Notes: a model not told the origin generated them from the letters alone. 64,000 bases of DNA from Desulfogranum japonicum DSM 18378 (GCF_000429945.1 NZ_AUCV01000001.1:62001-126000); one strand, 5' to 3'. Numbered from the stretch's first letter, positions 52,748 to 60,540 are shown. Numbers and translations: made by a program.

Positions 52748-53257
52748 ATGAAGGAAACAATGGCGGAGGCGTTTAATCGTCAGATTAATGCAGAAATGTA
52801 TTCTTCGTATCTCTACTTGTCCATGGAGGCATATTTTCAGTCCATTGGTCTGAATGGTTTTGCTGTTTGGATGCGTGCTCAGGTTCAGGAAGAGCTCATG
52901 CATGCCATGAAGTTCTATGACTTTGTTTTTGAGCGTAATGGCAAAGTTAAACTCGAGGCCATCGAAAAACCCGAATCCCACTGGGGATCCCCCCTTGATG
53001 CATTTGAAGCGATACTGAAACATGAGCAGCATGTCAGCTCCTTGATTGATGACCTTGTCAACCTTGCCATCGAGGAGAAGGATCACGCTTCAAATATCTT
53101 TTTGCAATGGTTTGTTACCGAACAGGTAGAGGAAGAATCTACAGTTGGGGCCATTGTTGATCGCCTGCGTTTGATTGAGCGAGATAATGCAGGATTATTT
53201 ATGATGGATGCTGAGCTTGGCAAACGCGTTTTTACGCCACCGGCTCCAAGCGAGTAA
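52748..53257 (+). CDS. ftnA: Ferritin (non-heme)
   Basis: This 169-residue protein is a bacterial FtnA-type ferritin. The four-helix bundle begins FNRQINAEMYSSYLYLSM (ferroxidase Glu and Tyr). QEELMHAMKFYDFVFERNG contributes Glu and His ligands, then WFVTEQVEEESTV in helix D. It oxidises Fe(II) and stores iron inside a 24-subunit shell in the cytoplasm. AAGGAGA precedes the ATG. It stands first in a run of plus-strand genes; a short MITE-like derivative lies 13 bases after its stop. Any Fur control cannot be read from the upstream sequence. Confidence 0.95.
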   Translation: MKETMAEAFNRQINAEMYSSYLYLSMEAYFQSIGLNGFAVWMRAQVQEELMHAMKFYDFVFERNGKVKLEAIEKPESHWGSPLDAFEAILKHEQHVSSLIDDLVNLAIEEKDHASNIFLQWFVTEQVEEESTVGAIVDRLRLIERDNAGLFMMDAELGKRVFTPPAPSE

Positions 53258-53270
53258 ACACTCGCATTAA

Positions 53271-53317
53271 GTAACCCCTTAGGGAAAGTGACCAGGTTTG
53301 ATCACTTTCCTGTACAG
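53271..53317. repeat. Short derivative of the IS66-type MITE family (copy 5)
   Basis: GTAACCCCTTAGGGAAAGTG and CTTTCCTGTACAG match the end region of copies 2-4. The middle folds as GGAAAGTGA/TCACTTTCC, a 9-bp stem. Only about 47 bp are preserved, and the opposite end of the element is missing. It sits between ferritin and the DVU0298-family gene. Confidence 0.65.
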
Positions 53318-53350
53318 ATTGATTGAATTTTCAGGTCAAGGGAAGAACCG

Positions 53351-54055
53351 TTGAGTAGCAGAGCACTGAAAAAACGCATAGAACAATTGCTGCAGGAAAG
53401 AAATTTGGGTCAGGTTATCAGCCAACTGAATTCCTTTCCTGCAAAAGATCTGGTACATGCTCTTTTTACCGGCATCTGCAGGGAAGATTCCCATGTGCGA
53501 TGGTTTGCCATCAGTAGCATGGGAATCACCGTTGACCGACTGGCGGCCCAGGATTTCGAAGAGGCCAGAATTGTCATGCGCAGGCTGTTGTGGAGCCTGA
53601 ATGATGAATCGGGTGGTATTGGCTGGGGGGCGCCTGAAACAATGGCTGAAATCATGTATTGCAACAGGCAGCTTGCTGAAGAGTACAGCCATATGCTGGT
53701 CTCGTATTCCCAGGAAGATGGAGAAGAAGCGTTTCAGGACGGTAACTTTCTGGAGCACCCTCTATTACAACGGGGATTGATGTGGGGAATCGGTCGACTT
53801 GCCGGGAGGCATGCCGACCTGCTGCTTGCCAGACTTCACCAGGAAGATATGCGTTATTATCTTACACGTGAACAAGACCCTGAATTGCAGGGACTTGCGG
53901 CCTGGGCTTCTGGAAATCTTCTGATGTCAGCCCTGAAACCGGAACTTTCAAACCTGGTTTCGGGAAGTTATCCCATATCAGTATACCTTGATGGCTACTG
54001 GAGAGAGATGACCGTCGGGCAACTTGCCACTGAAGCGTTAGAAAAAATAGGGTAA
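53351..54055 (+). CDS. DVU0298-family protein (HEAT-like helical protein)
   Basis: This 234-residue, mostly helical soluble protein resembles the DVU0298 family of Desulfovibrio-type bacteria. It has HEAT-like repeats (FTGICREDSHVRWFAISSMG) and the conserved SGGIGWGAPETMAEIM segment, then HPLLQRGLMWGIGRLA. No enzymatic motif is visible; such repeats usually mediate protein contacts. TTG start, with AAGGGA about 7 bases upstream. It is separated by only 6 bases from the nitrilase-RfaE2 fusion and probably is translated with it. Confidence 0.75.
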   Translation: MSSRALKKRIEQLLQERNLGQVISQLNSFPAKDLVHALFTGICREDSHVRWFAISSMGITVDRLAAQDFEEARIVMRRLLWSLNDESGGIGWGAPETMAEIMYCNRQLAEEYSHMLVSYSQEDGEEAFQDGNFLEHPLLQRGLMWGIGRLAGRHADLLLARLHQEDMRYYLTREQDPELQGLAAWASGNLLMSALKPELSNLVSGSYPISVYLDGYWREMTVGQLATEALEKIG

Positions 54056-54061
54056 ACATAT

Positions 54062-55348
54062 ATGACCCACACTGTATTTCCGGCAATCGGTTTTATTCAG
54101 ATACATGTCGTTCCCGGAGAGCCGGAACATAATCTTCGTCAGGTGGTGCAGTACCTTGAAGAGGCTTCTCCTCCTCCTGGTACGTTGTTAATCCTGCCCG
54201 AGTTGTGGGCAACAGGGTTTGATTATTCGCGTACCAGAGAACTTGCGGAACATACGCCTGACCTTTTGGAGAAAATGAAGGAGCTTGCCAGCAGATATAA
54301 TGTCTTGCTGGCAGGATCTTTCGCCTTACTTGACGAAGCAGATTGTGCTCCCTTCAACACACTGTTATGTGTAACCTCTGAGGGAGTTGCCGGGCAATGG
54401 CCGAAACAGCATTTGTTTCGTCACTGGCAGGAAGATGCCTATTATCAACCTGGTCAGGCCGCACCTCCTTTGGCGTTGAAACAGGGAACCATCGGTGGTT
54501 TTGTCTGCTATGATCTTCGTTTTCCAGAAATAGCCAGAAATCTGGCTTATCAGGGAGCTCAGATAGTAATGGTTTCTGCCCAATGGCCAAAGATCCGCCT
54601 GGACCACTGGCAAACGCTCCTGCGGGCGCGGGCAATCGAAAATCAGGTTTTTCTGATGGCTGCCAATGGTTGTGGAACAAGTGGCCCTTTGGAACTGGCA
54701 GGCCATTCAATGCTTATTTCTCCTTCCGGTGAAATACTTGCAGAAGCTGATGATGCGCCTGGGTGCCGCTGGTGTGCCATTGATGGCGCTATTCTCGAGG
54801 AGGAACGGCGGTGGTTCAGTCCTCCCGGTGAAAGAATGTGGGGGCGTGATGACCAGGACAAGATACTCGTTCTCCACGATGTGACAGCAAAGTTAACGGC
54901 AATCAGGCGTCAAGGTGCCAAAGTTGCCTTTACGAATGGTTGTTTTGACTTGTTGCATGCCGGACATGTCAGCTATCTTGAAAGAGCCAGACAATGCGCT
55001 GATTGTCTCGTTGTTGGGCTGAATAGTGATGATTCGATTCGTCGCCTTAAAGGCGAGACCCGTCCGGTGAACACTGAATTGGAAAGAGCTCGGGTTCTTG
55101 CGGCCTTGGGTTGTGTTGATTTTATAGTTATTTTTACAGAAGATACGCCTTATAATCTTATTCAGGCCGTGATGCCAGAAGTGCTTGTCAAGGGAGCAGA
55201 CTGGCCGGAAGATCTTATAGTTGGTGCAAAAGAAGTGAAACAGGCTGGTGGAAGGGTGGAGCGCATTGCCTTTACCTATAACCAGTCGACTTCTCATATT
55301 ATTCAAAAAATATCAGGGCATTGTGATGTAGATCAGGGAGGTCAATGA
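54062..55348 (+). CDS. Fusion of nitrilase-family carbon-nitrogen hydrolase and RfaE2/HldE-C-type nucleotidyltransferase
   Basis: This 428-residue protein joins two complete enzymes. Residues 1-265 are a nitrilase-superfamily amidohydrolase with the Glu47-Lys115-Cys149 triad (LPELWATG, GQWPKQHLFR, GGFVCYDLRFP), closest in pattern to omega-amidase-type members. Residues 268-420 are an RfaE2-type adenylyltransferase (TNGCFDLLHAGH at 291-302, GLNSDDSIRRLKG, VLVKGADWPEDLIVGA), the domain that makes ADP-heptose from heptose-1-phosphate for LPS. The frame is open across the junction with no stop. The kinase half of HldE is not in the window. It overlaps the next gene at the ATGATG/TGA junction. Confidence 0.88.
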   Translation: MTHTVFPAIGFIQIHVVPGEPEHNLRQVVQYLEEASPPPGTLLILPELWATGFDYSRTRELAEHTPDLLEKMKELASRYNVLLAGSFALLDEADCAPFNTLLCVTSEGVAGQWPKQHLFRHWQEDAYYQPGQAAPPLALKQGTIGGFVCYDLRFPEIARNLAYQGAQIVMVSAQWPKIRLDHWQTLLRARAIENQVFLMAANGCGTSGPLELAGHSMLISPSGEILAEADDAPGCRWCAIDGAILEEERRWFSPPGERMWGRDDQDKILVLHDVTAKLTAIRRQGAKVAFTNGCFDLLHAGHVSYLERARQCADCLVVGLNSDDSIRRLKGETRPVNTELERARVLAALGCVDFIVIFTEDTPYNLIQAVMPEVLVKGADWPEDLIVGAKEVKQAGGRVERIAFTYNQSTSHIIQKISGHCDVDQGGQ

Positions 55349-55545
55349 TGAAATGTATACAGGTCGAAGGAATGAAATGTCAGCACTGTGCAGGAAGTGT
55401 CACCAAGGCTCTTGAAGAGCTTGAAGGAATTTCCCATGTGCAGGTAGATCTGGAAAAAAAGCAAGTTTCTTTTGAAGGTGAAGCTGACCACGAATCTGTT
55501 AAAAAAGCCATTGAAAGAAAAGGGTTTCAAGTGGTTGAAGGATAA
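55348..55545 (+). CDS. Heavy-metal-associated (HMA/CopZ-like) domain protein
   Basis: This protein of about 65 residues is a single HMA domain. The metal-binding motif is GMKCQHCAGSV (Cys-x2-Cys), followed by VQVDLEKKQVSFEG and a second helix ending GFQVVEG, the standard beta-alpha-beta-beta-alpha-beta pattern. It would bind Cu(I) or a similar ion and pass it to an ATPase or repressor; neither is nearby. I place the start at ATG 55348, 6 bases after AGGT, with 55345 as an alternative. It is coupled to the upstream fusion gene, whose stop lies in the overlap. Confidence 0.88.
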   Translation: MKCIQVEGMKCQHCAGSVTKALEELEGISHVQVDLEKKQVSFEGEADHESVKKAIERKGFQVVEG

Positions 55546-55658
55546 TGGTCCGGTAAGAAGGATAACGCAAATCTGTTGTATGTTTGCCCTTTTCTAATCG
55601 TTCATCAGTACTCCACGGTAGTTTTCCTGTCATTCCTTCCCTCTGCGCAGATTTATCC

Positions 55659-55712
55659 GACGTGCTTGGATTGACTATAGCTCGCCAGCCAAATTGTGTG
55701 TATATGATGCAC
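55659..55712. repeat. Intergenic repeat, copy A (pairs with 60260-60313)
   Basis: The core CTATAGCTCGCCAGC and the later ATATGATGCAC match the other copy without gaps at about 38 of 54 positions. No terminal inverted repeats are visible, so it may be a shared regulatory leader or a decayed element. Confidence 0.45.
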
Positions 55713-55900
55713 TGATACATTGGTAATCATGGGGGCATGCCAACATTTTCACTCCTTGGTGAGCGGATACGTTTCTTTTGTGCCTGGTCACAGGCATACA
55801 TCGGGTCTTTGGTTGATCCCGCAAATTCCCAAGCTGTGAAAAGCGTAGGTTTAGGGTCACGGAAAAAATAAATTATCTAATCTTGCTTGTCTCTCAACTC

Positions 55901-55965
55901 GGTAACGTCGTCGCGTCGATGGCTCAATACGGCCAGTATGGAACCATTGACGCGACGATGTTACC
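55901..55965. repeat. Near-palindrome upstream of cobU
   Basis: GGTAACGTCGTCGCGTCGAT is the start of the left 22-bp arm (55901-55922); its inverse (55944-55965) matches at 20 of 22 positions across a 21-base loop. It lies about 140 bases before the cobU start. It could fold as a long RNA hairpin in the leader or be an inverted-repeat element. There is no T tract after it. Confidence 0.7.
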
Positions 55966-56107
55966 AAGCCGATATCCTACGCAATTTTTGGATATTTATT
56001 ATTTTCCGCGACCCTTATTGTCAGTGATCATGTAGGTGCTGCTGGCCTGTACCTGTTTACGTGCCTGTGGAAAACTATTCAGCTATTTATGGAGAGATCA
56101 GCGAACC

Positions 56108-56677
56108 ATGGGAGTTCTCACTTTGATAACAGGTGGCGCACGCAGTGGTAAAAGTAGTTTTGCGGAAGAATTGATCCGCTCTGCGTATACTCAGGTCGCC
56201 TACATTGCCACTGCCCAGATATTTGACCAGGAAATGGAGGAAAGGGTGCGGCGTCATAGACAACAACGACCTGACCACTGGACGACATATGAGGAGTCCT
56301 GCGCACCTTCTTCTGTTTTTCCACTGTTTGATAATACCGTTGATGCAGTATTGCTGGATTGTCTCACTGTGTTGACCACAAATCTTATCTTGCAGGAACA
56401 GGGCATGGATTGGGAAGCACCTGATCAGGTAAAACTTAATGCCATAGAAGACAGGGTTATGCTGGAAATTGAGAATTTGCTGGCAGCTTGCAGTAGGTTT
56501 TCAGGTAAGGTTTTTTTGGTTACCAATGAGGTCGGCCTGGGGATTGTGCCTGCGTCACCTTTGAGTCGTTTTTTTCGTGACTGCAGCGGGCGTGTCAATC
56601 AGTGCGTGGCTGCCAGGGCAGATATGGTCTATATGGTGATTTCCGGAATCCCTGTAAAGATAAAGGGAGAAGAATAG
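56108..56677 (+). CDS. cobU: Adenosylcobinamide kinase/adenosylcobinamide-phosphate guanylyltransferase
   Basis: This 190-residue enzyme begins at ATG 56108 with the P-loop TLITGGARSGKSSFAEE, then YIATAQIFDQEMEERVRRH and RPDHWTTYEE, the GTP and substrate signatures of CobU/CobP. LLDCLTVLTTNLIL and TNEVGLGIVP follow. It phosphorylates adenosylcobinamide and transfers GMP to give AdoCbi-GDP, the first step of nucleotide-loop assembly. GGAGA is about 12 bases upstream. The open frame from 56036 has an unlikely N-terminus and is not used. It is first of the five-gene cobU-S-C-T-cbiR cluster; cobS starts immediately after its stop. Confidence 0.95.
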   Translation: MGVLTLITGGARSGKSSFAEELIRSAYTQVAYIATAQIFDQEMEERVRRHRQQRPDHWTTYEESCAPSSVFPLFDNTVDAVLLDCLTVLTTNLILQEQGMDWEAPDQVKLNAIEDRVMLEIENLLAACSRFSGKVFLVTNEVGLGIVPASPLSRFFRDCSGRVNQCVAARADMVYMVISGIPVKIKGEE

Positions 56678-57454
56678 GTGCGAAATCTGTTGCTCATGGT
56701 ACAGTTTATGACTCGTTACCCCATACCACTCCATATAGATTTCACTGTAGAGAGATTTGTTCACGGAATGAAATGGATGCCAGTGGTTGGCTTACTGATA
56801 GGAGTCCCTTCTGCCTTGCTGGCCATGGGACTGTACTCCCTGGTAGGGTACGAGGCAGCAGTACTGGCTGGCCTGATCTATCAGATATGTATTACTGGCG
56901 GACTGCATCTGGATGGACTTGCCGACAGCGCCGATGGGTTATTCAGTTATCGGCCCAGGGAACGGGTGCTGGAAATTATGCGGGATTCGACCCTGGGAAC
57001 CAACGGGGTCATTGCCTTGTGTCTAGCTGTATTGAGTAAATATGTTTTATTGCAAAGTCTTTCACCGCATGGCGGCTTTCTTGCCCTGGCATCCATGCCG
57101 ATTTTGGGAAGAATGGCTTCAACCTGGCATGCTGCCTGTGCAGAATACGCCAGGAAAAGCGATGGTATGGGGCTTTTTGTGAACAAAACACGGCCCCGTC
57201 AGGCAATGGCAGCATTCTTGAGTTCCTTTTTCATACTCTGCGTAGTGTTTTTCGTATCCGGAATATCTCTGCAGATGGCCCTGCTTCTGCTCTTTGGTCT
57301 CAACGCTTTGTGCATTAGTGGTGGTTTTTTTCTGGCGCGATATGTTACTGGGCGGATCGGTGGTATAACTGGGGATACCATCGGTGCTACCATTGAACTG
57401 ACAGAAATAGCGTCTCTCTTTCTTTACTTATTTATCTGGAATATCTACCTATGA
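56678..57454 (+). CDS. cobS: Adenosylcobinamide-GDP ribazoletransferase (cobalamin synthase)
   Basis: This 258-residue integral membrane protein shows the CobS signatures: FMTRYPIP near the start, GGLHLDGLADSADGLF (acidic metal-binding segment) and MRDSTLGTNGVIAL. Six or so helices and a late GRIGGITGDTIGAT complete the family pattern. It joins AdoCbi-GDP and alpha-ribazole (phosphate) to make cobalamin (phosphate) in the inner membrane. GTG start directly abuts the cobU stop. It overlaps cobC by 4 bases (ATGA), so the three genes are likely translationally linked. Confidence 0.95.
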   Translation: MRNLLLMVQFMTRYPIPLHIDFTVERFVHGMKWMPVVGLLIGVPSALLAMGLYSLVGYEAAVLAGLIYQICITGGLHLDGLADSADGLFSYRPRERVLEIMRDSTLGTNGVIALCLAVLSKYVLLQSLSPHGGFLALASMPILGRMASTWHAACAEYARKSDGMGLFVNKTRPRQAMAAFLSSFFILCVVFFVSGISLQMALLLLFGLNALCISGGFFLARYVTGRIGGITGDTIGATIELTEIASLFLYLFIWNIYL

Positions 57455-58050
57455 CCGCAACACGACTGTACCTTATTCGCCATGGGGAAACCGAATCCAA
57501 TAGAACGGGTGTTCTTATGGGCAGTACTGACATTCCGTTGAACGAGAACGGTCGACAACAGGCTGCCAACCTGCGTGACAGGATTAATGCCTTGGAAGTT
57601 GATACCATTTTTTGTAGCCCTTTGCAGAGAGCCGTGGAAACTGCCACCATTGTTTTTGGTAACGAACAATCCATTATTACCGATTCAAGCATTCAGGAGT
57701 TTCATTTTGGTGAATGGGAAGGATTGCATTATAAGCAGATTGAAGAGCAGTATCCTGAACATTGGCAGAGTTGGTTGACCAACTGGGAGGAAACAGCTAT
57801 TCCGGGTGGTGAAGCCTTTGCCGCATTCAAACACCGGGTCATCAGTTTTGTTATGGAACTCGTTGCAGCCAATGCCGGTAATAATCTGGCAATTGTATCC
57901 CATGGCGGTTGTATCCGGTCATTACTGGCCCATTTATTCTGCCAGGATGTAGGTACAGGTTACTGGAAATTCAAAGTAGATAACGCTACCCTGACTGAAA
58001 TTGAATTTTTGGGCAGTTTGCCTATTCTTACCAGATTCAATTACCGTTAA
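57451..58050 (+). CDS. cobC: Alpha-ribazole phosphatase (histidine phosphatase family)
   Basis: This 199-residue protein of the phosphoglycerate-mutase-like branch has LYLIRHGETESNRTGVLMG with the phospho-accepting His. The second arginine is in CSPLQRAVETA, EFHFGEWEGL is in the middle and the late catalytic His is in AIVSHGGCIRSLL. It removes the 5'-phosphate from alpha-ribazole phosphate or cobalamin phosphate. Context between cobS and cobT supports CobC over a generic phosphatase. The start overlaps cobS by 4 bases. A 90-base gap before cobT holds a short MITE derivative. Confidence 0.88.
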   Translation: MTATRLYLIRHGETESNRTGVLMGSTDIPLNENGRQQAANLRDRINALEVDTIFCSPLQRAVETATIVFGNEQSIITDSSIQEFHFGEWEGLHYKQIEEQYPEHWQSWLTNWEETAIPGGEAFAAFKHRVISFVMELVAANAGNNLAIVSHGGCIRSLLAHLFCQDVGTGYWKFKVDNATLTEIEFLGSLPILTRFNYR

Positions 58051-58056
58051 CTGGAA

Positions 58057-58118
58057 GTAACCCCTCATAGGGGAAGTGATTAAGTTTGACAACTTTCCTG
58101 TATCTGTAACCAGTTAAA
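58057..58118. repeat. Short derivative of the IS66-type MITE family (copy 6)
   Basis: GTAACCCCTCATAGGGGAAG and TTTCCTGTATCTGTAAC match the end region of copies 2-4 and copy 5. TTAACTGG (58047-58054) and CCAGTTAA (58110-58117) form an 8-bp inverted pair around it. It lies between cobC and cobT, inside an operon, and lacks the other half of the element. Confidence 0.65.
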
Positions 58119-58140
58119 ACTGGAAGAAGGAGATCAAGTC

Positions 58141-59253
58141 ATGCAACTGCTGCAAACCACCCTGGAAAGCATCAAGCCCGCTGATCATGAGGTTATGGCC
58201 CGCACCCAAAGGGAGATTGATTATTGCCTGAAACCTCCTGGAAGTTTAGGGCGGTTGGAAGATATAGCCAGACGAATTGCAGGCATGACAGGTAAGGTCC
58301 ACAACAGCATTCATAAGAAAGCCATCATTGTGATGATGGCTGATAACGGGGTATATGGAGAGGGTGTGGCCATGTATCCACAGGATGTAACCAGGATAGG
58401 AGCTGATTTTGTAACTTCCGGTCGTATGGGAGTCAACTTTTTAGCCAAGCACGTGGGTGCTGATATTATTGCCGTGGATATAGGTATCCAGGTTGATGTT
58501 GACCTGCCCCGGGTAATCAATCGAAAAGTGCGCTATGGCACGGCAAATTTTTGTCGTGAACCAGCCATGACCCGCGATGAGGCGGTCCTGGCCCTGGAAC
58601 ATGGCATCGAGGTGACCTTGGAAGCCATTGATCAGGGGTATGATCTCATCGGGACCGGAGAAATCGGCATAGGCAACACCACTGCCGCAAGCACCGTTCT
58701 CTATGGGTTTACCGACGGGAACATTGATCGTATTGTGGGGCGTGGTGCCGGGCTTACCGATGACGCTTTTGCCCAGAAGAAAAAGGTGGTTCAGGACGCT
58801 GTGCGTCTCCACCGACCTGACAGGGATGATCCCATAGATGTTCTTTCCAAAGTTGGGAGCCTGGACATAGCGGGTATGGCCGGAATATATCTTGCCTGTG
58901 CTTCACGGCGTATTCCTGTGGTCACCGATGGCCTGATATCAAATGTTGCGGCACTTACAGCAATGCGTTTAAAGCCTGAATGCGTAGACTATATGATCCC
59001 TTCTCACATTTCTTACGAGCCAGGCGCTCTTCTACTCAAAGAAATTACAGGGCTTGACCCCATGCTGGATATGAATATGCGCCTTGGTGAAGGAACAGGC
59101 TGTGCCCTGGCCTTTAACATCATTGAGGCGGCCTTGAAAATGATTGAGGAAATGGGTACCTTTGAAGTTCTTGGCAAAACCAGGGAACAGATAAGTGGGC
59201 CAGAGCTGGCATATAAGGGCGAATTTGCTGATCAGGACGGCACAAACCGATGA
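58141..59253 (+). CDS. cobT: Nicotinate-nucleotide:dimethylbenzimidazole phosphoribosyltransferase
   Basis: This 370-residue enzyme has the standard CobT motifs: RTQREIDYCLKPPGSLGRLE near the N-terminus, VMMADNGVYGEGVAMYPQDV, GEIGIGNTTAAST in the nicotinate/DMB pocket and VGRGAGLTDDAF. The C-terminal region includes SHISYEPGA and LRLGEGTG-like LGEGTGCALAF. It activates a lower-ligand base as alpha-ribazole phosphate. GAAGGAGAT precedes the ATG. Base specificity (DMB versus purine or phenolic) cannot be read from sequence. It overlaps the cbiR gene by 4 bases. Confidence 0.95.
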   Translation: MQLLQTTLESIKPADHEVMARTQREIDYCLKPPGSLGRLEDIARRIAGMTGKVHNSIHKKAIIVMMADNGVYGEGVAMYPQDVTRIGADFVTSGRMGVNFLAKHVGADIIAVDIGIQVDVDLPRVINRKVRYGTANFCREPAMTRDEAVLALEHGIEVTLEAIDQGYDLIGTGEIGIGNTTAASTVLYGFTDGNIDRIVGRGAGLTDDAFAQKKKVVQDAVRLHRPDRDDPIDVLSKVGSLDIAGMAGIYLACASRRIPVVTDGLISNVAALTAMRLKPECVDYMIPSHISYEPGALLLKEITGLDPMLDMNMRLGEGTGCALAFNIIEAALKMIEEMGTFEVLGKTREQISGPELAYKGEFADQDGTNR

Positions 59254-59852
59254 AAATCGGTACAACCTCCTGGCTGCTGGGAAGCGATTATCTGGCCAAT
59301 GCGCAGCTTGTTGCCGGAAAGTTTGATTTCATGGAGTTACTGGTCTATTCCTGGAATGAAGAGATACGTGGCCAATTTGAAGACATCATTATTGATTTAT
59401 GGGCTTTGGATCTCGAATACACCGTGCATCTGCCCATGGATACGGTGGATAATGCTTTGGAGGCGGCTCGTTTTTTCAACCGGAGTGGGTTTCCCTTACT
59501 GAACATGGTTCTTCATCCTTTGCCGGGATGGCAAAGGCATGCCTGGCCTGCGCTGACTTCTGTTGAGAATTTGGTAGAAACCGTTGATATACACGAACGT
59601 ATGACTCTGGATGTAAGTCACGCTTTTTTAGGCAAGCCTTTTCCCGATACCCATCTGCCCAAGGTCGTAGAACTGCATCTCTGTGGAGTGGATGAAGGGG
59701 TAGACCACTTGCCGCTAAACCAGCGTGCAGTTGAGTTGGCTTCTCCGCATTTTCACAGAGACCAGCTGGTATGCCTGGAGATTTTTTCACCCCAGGATGC
59801 CTTCACAGCTCTGGAAATTTTGAAGAACTGCACTGAAAGAACCCTGGGATAA
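59250..59852 (+). CDS. cbiR: Probable cobamide-remodelling phosphodiesterase CbiR (AP-endonuclease-2-like TIM barrel)
   Basis: This 200-residue protein begins MKIGTTSWLLGSDYLANAQ and continues FDFMELLVYSW. This matches my memory of CbiR proteins (AP endonuclease 2/xylose isomerase-like TIM barrel). Candidate metal ligands are His in TVHLPMD, His in LHPLPG, Asp in TLDVSHAF, His in ELHLCGVDE and Glu in VCLEIFSP. CbiR hydrolyses the nucleotide loop of cobamides so that salvaged ones can be remodelled (family knowledge). The 4-base overlap with cobT and the cobU/S/C context strongly support a role in cobamide remodelling. The overall length is short for a TIM barrel, so the family call should be verified. 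Confidence 0.72.
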   Translation: MKIGTTSWLLGSDYLANAQLVAGKFDFMELLVYSWNEEIRGQFEDIIIDLWALDLEYTVHLPMDTVDNALEAARFFNRSGFPLLNMVLHPLPGWQRHAWPALTSVENLVETVDIHERMTLDVSHAFLGKPFPDTHLPKVVELHLCGVDEGVDHLPLNQRAVELASPHFHRDQLVCLEIFSPQDAFTALEILKNCTERTLG

Positions 59853-59882
59853 AAAGCATTATTACACGGTTAGCTGCCTGTC

Positions 59883-60065
59883 TTAGCTTTCTTGTTCCTG
59901 GTCGAGCGGTTTGGCTTCATCAATGAGCATGATGGGAATATCATCCTTGATAGCATAAAAGAGATTGCAGGTTCGGCAGATAAGGCCGGATTTTTGTTGG
60001 TCCAGCTCCACTGGTCCTTTGCATTTTGGACAGGCAAGTATATCGAGAAGTTCCTGTTTAATCAT
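59883..60065 (-). CDS. Trm112-like zinc-binding small protein
   Basis: ATG 60065 starts a 60-residue protein with ELLDILACPKCKGPVELDQ, a later CRTCNLFYAIKDDIPIML and an acidic tail. Two CxxC pairs make one zinc site. This is the Trm112/UPF0434 (YcaR) pattern; relatives act as small methyltransferase partners or have unknown roles. The longer frame to 60104 lacks a ribosome site. It converges with the cbiR gene and stands alone. Confidence 0.88.
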   Translation of the reverse strand: MIKQELLDILACPKCKGPVELDQQKSGLICRTCNLFYAIKDDIPIMLIDEAKPLDQEQES

Positions 60066-60259
60066 AGTAATATATCCTGTATTTCTGAGTAAAGATTGGT
60101 GCAAATATACACCAAGATATCATTGTGAGGCAAGGGTTTGTATTTTTTCTTCTTTGACAGGCAGCGCGTATGTTGAGCCTATATTTTGCCTGATCACTCC
60201 CTCCCTCCCATCCCAAGGAAGGCTCTTCGCTGGAGTTTTTTTATAAACGATTTGAATGC

Positions 60260-60313
60260 GTCGTGCATAGGGAGGCTATAACTCACCAGCAAACTTGTAC
60301 AAATATGAAGCAC
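60260..60313. repeat. Intergenic repeat, copy B (pairs with 55659-55712)
   Basis: CTATAACTCACCAGC and AAATATGAAGCAC match copy A without gaps at about 38 of 54 positions. It lies 40 bases before MITE copy 4 but copy A is not next to a MITE, so it is separate from that family. Confidence 0.45.
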
Positions 60314-60353
60314 ATGAGTGGGACCTGTTGCAGTTCGAAAGTGAAAGTGCAGG

Positions 60354-60511
60354 GTAACTGCTCACAGCGCACTTGATCTTTCCGCGACCAGCCTGGCTTA
60401 CGCATGACCCAATACGCTGCACCAGCTTGATTGCGAAAACTTCAGGCACCCTGTAATCAGTTCAAATGCGGGAGATTTTCAAGCTTATTCGTCTCCCCTG
60501 AGAGTAGTTAC
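60354..60511. mobile_element. IS66-type MITE copy 4
   Basis: This 158-bp copy starts GTAACTGCTCACAG and, on the other strand, ends GTAACTACTCTCAG, a 12-of-14 terminal inverted repeat. Flanks AGTGCAGG (60346-60353) and AGAGCGGG (60512-60519) agree at 6 of 8 positions, as expected for an old 8-bp duplication. It aligns to copy 2 (reversed) almost throughout. No ORF is inside. Confidence 0.9.
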
Positions 60512-60540
60512 AGAGCGGGCAGATAGTATCCGTGGTCTTA

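Larger units (their letters stand above)
55546..56107. other. Intergenic region upstream of the cobamide operon
   Basis: This 562-base region contains no gene. It has two notable elements: a segment at 55659-55712 similar to 60260-60313, and a 65-bp near-palindrome at 55901-55965. I looked for cobalamin-riboswitch consensus (B12 box) and did not see it. Confidence 0.5.

Noticed and set aside
52502-53086. 194-codon minus-strand frame opposite ferritin
   Set aside because: It is the antisense shadow of the ferritin gene, whose identity is certain.
55546-56107. Cobalamin riboswitch upstream of cobU
   Set aside because: I looked for the B12-box pattern and did not find it; only an unrelated near-palindrome is present.
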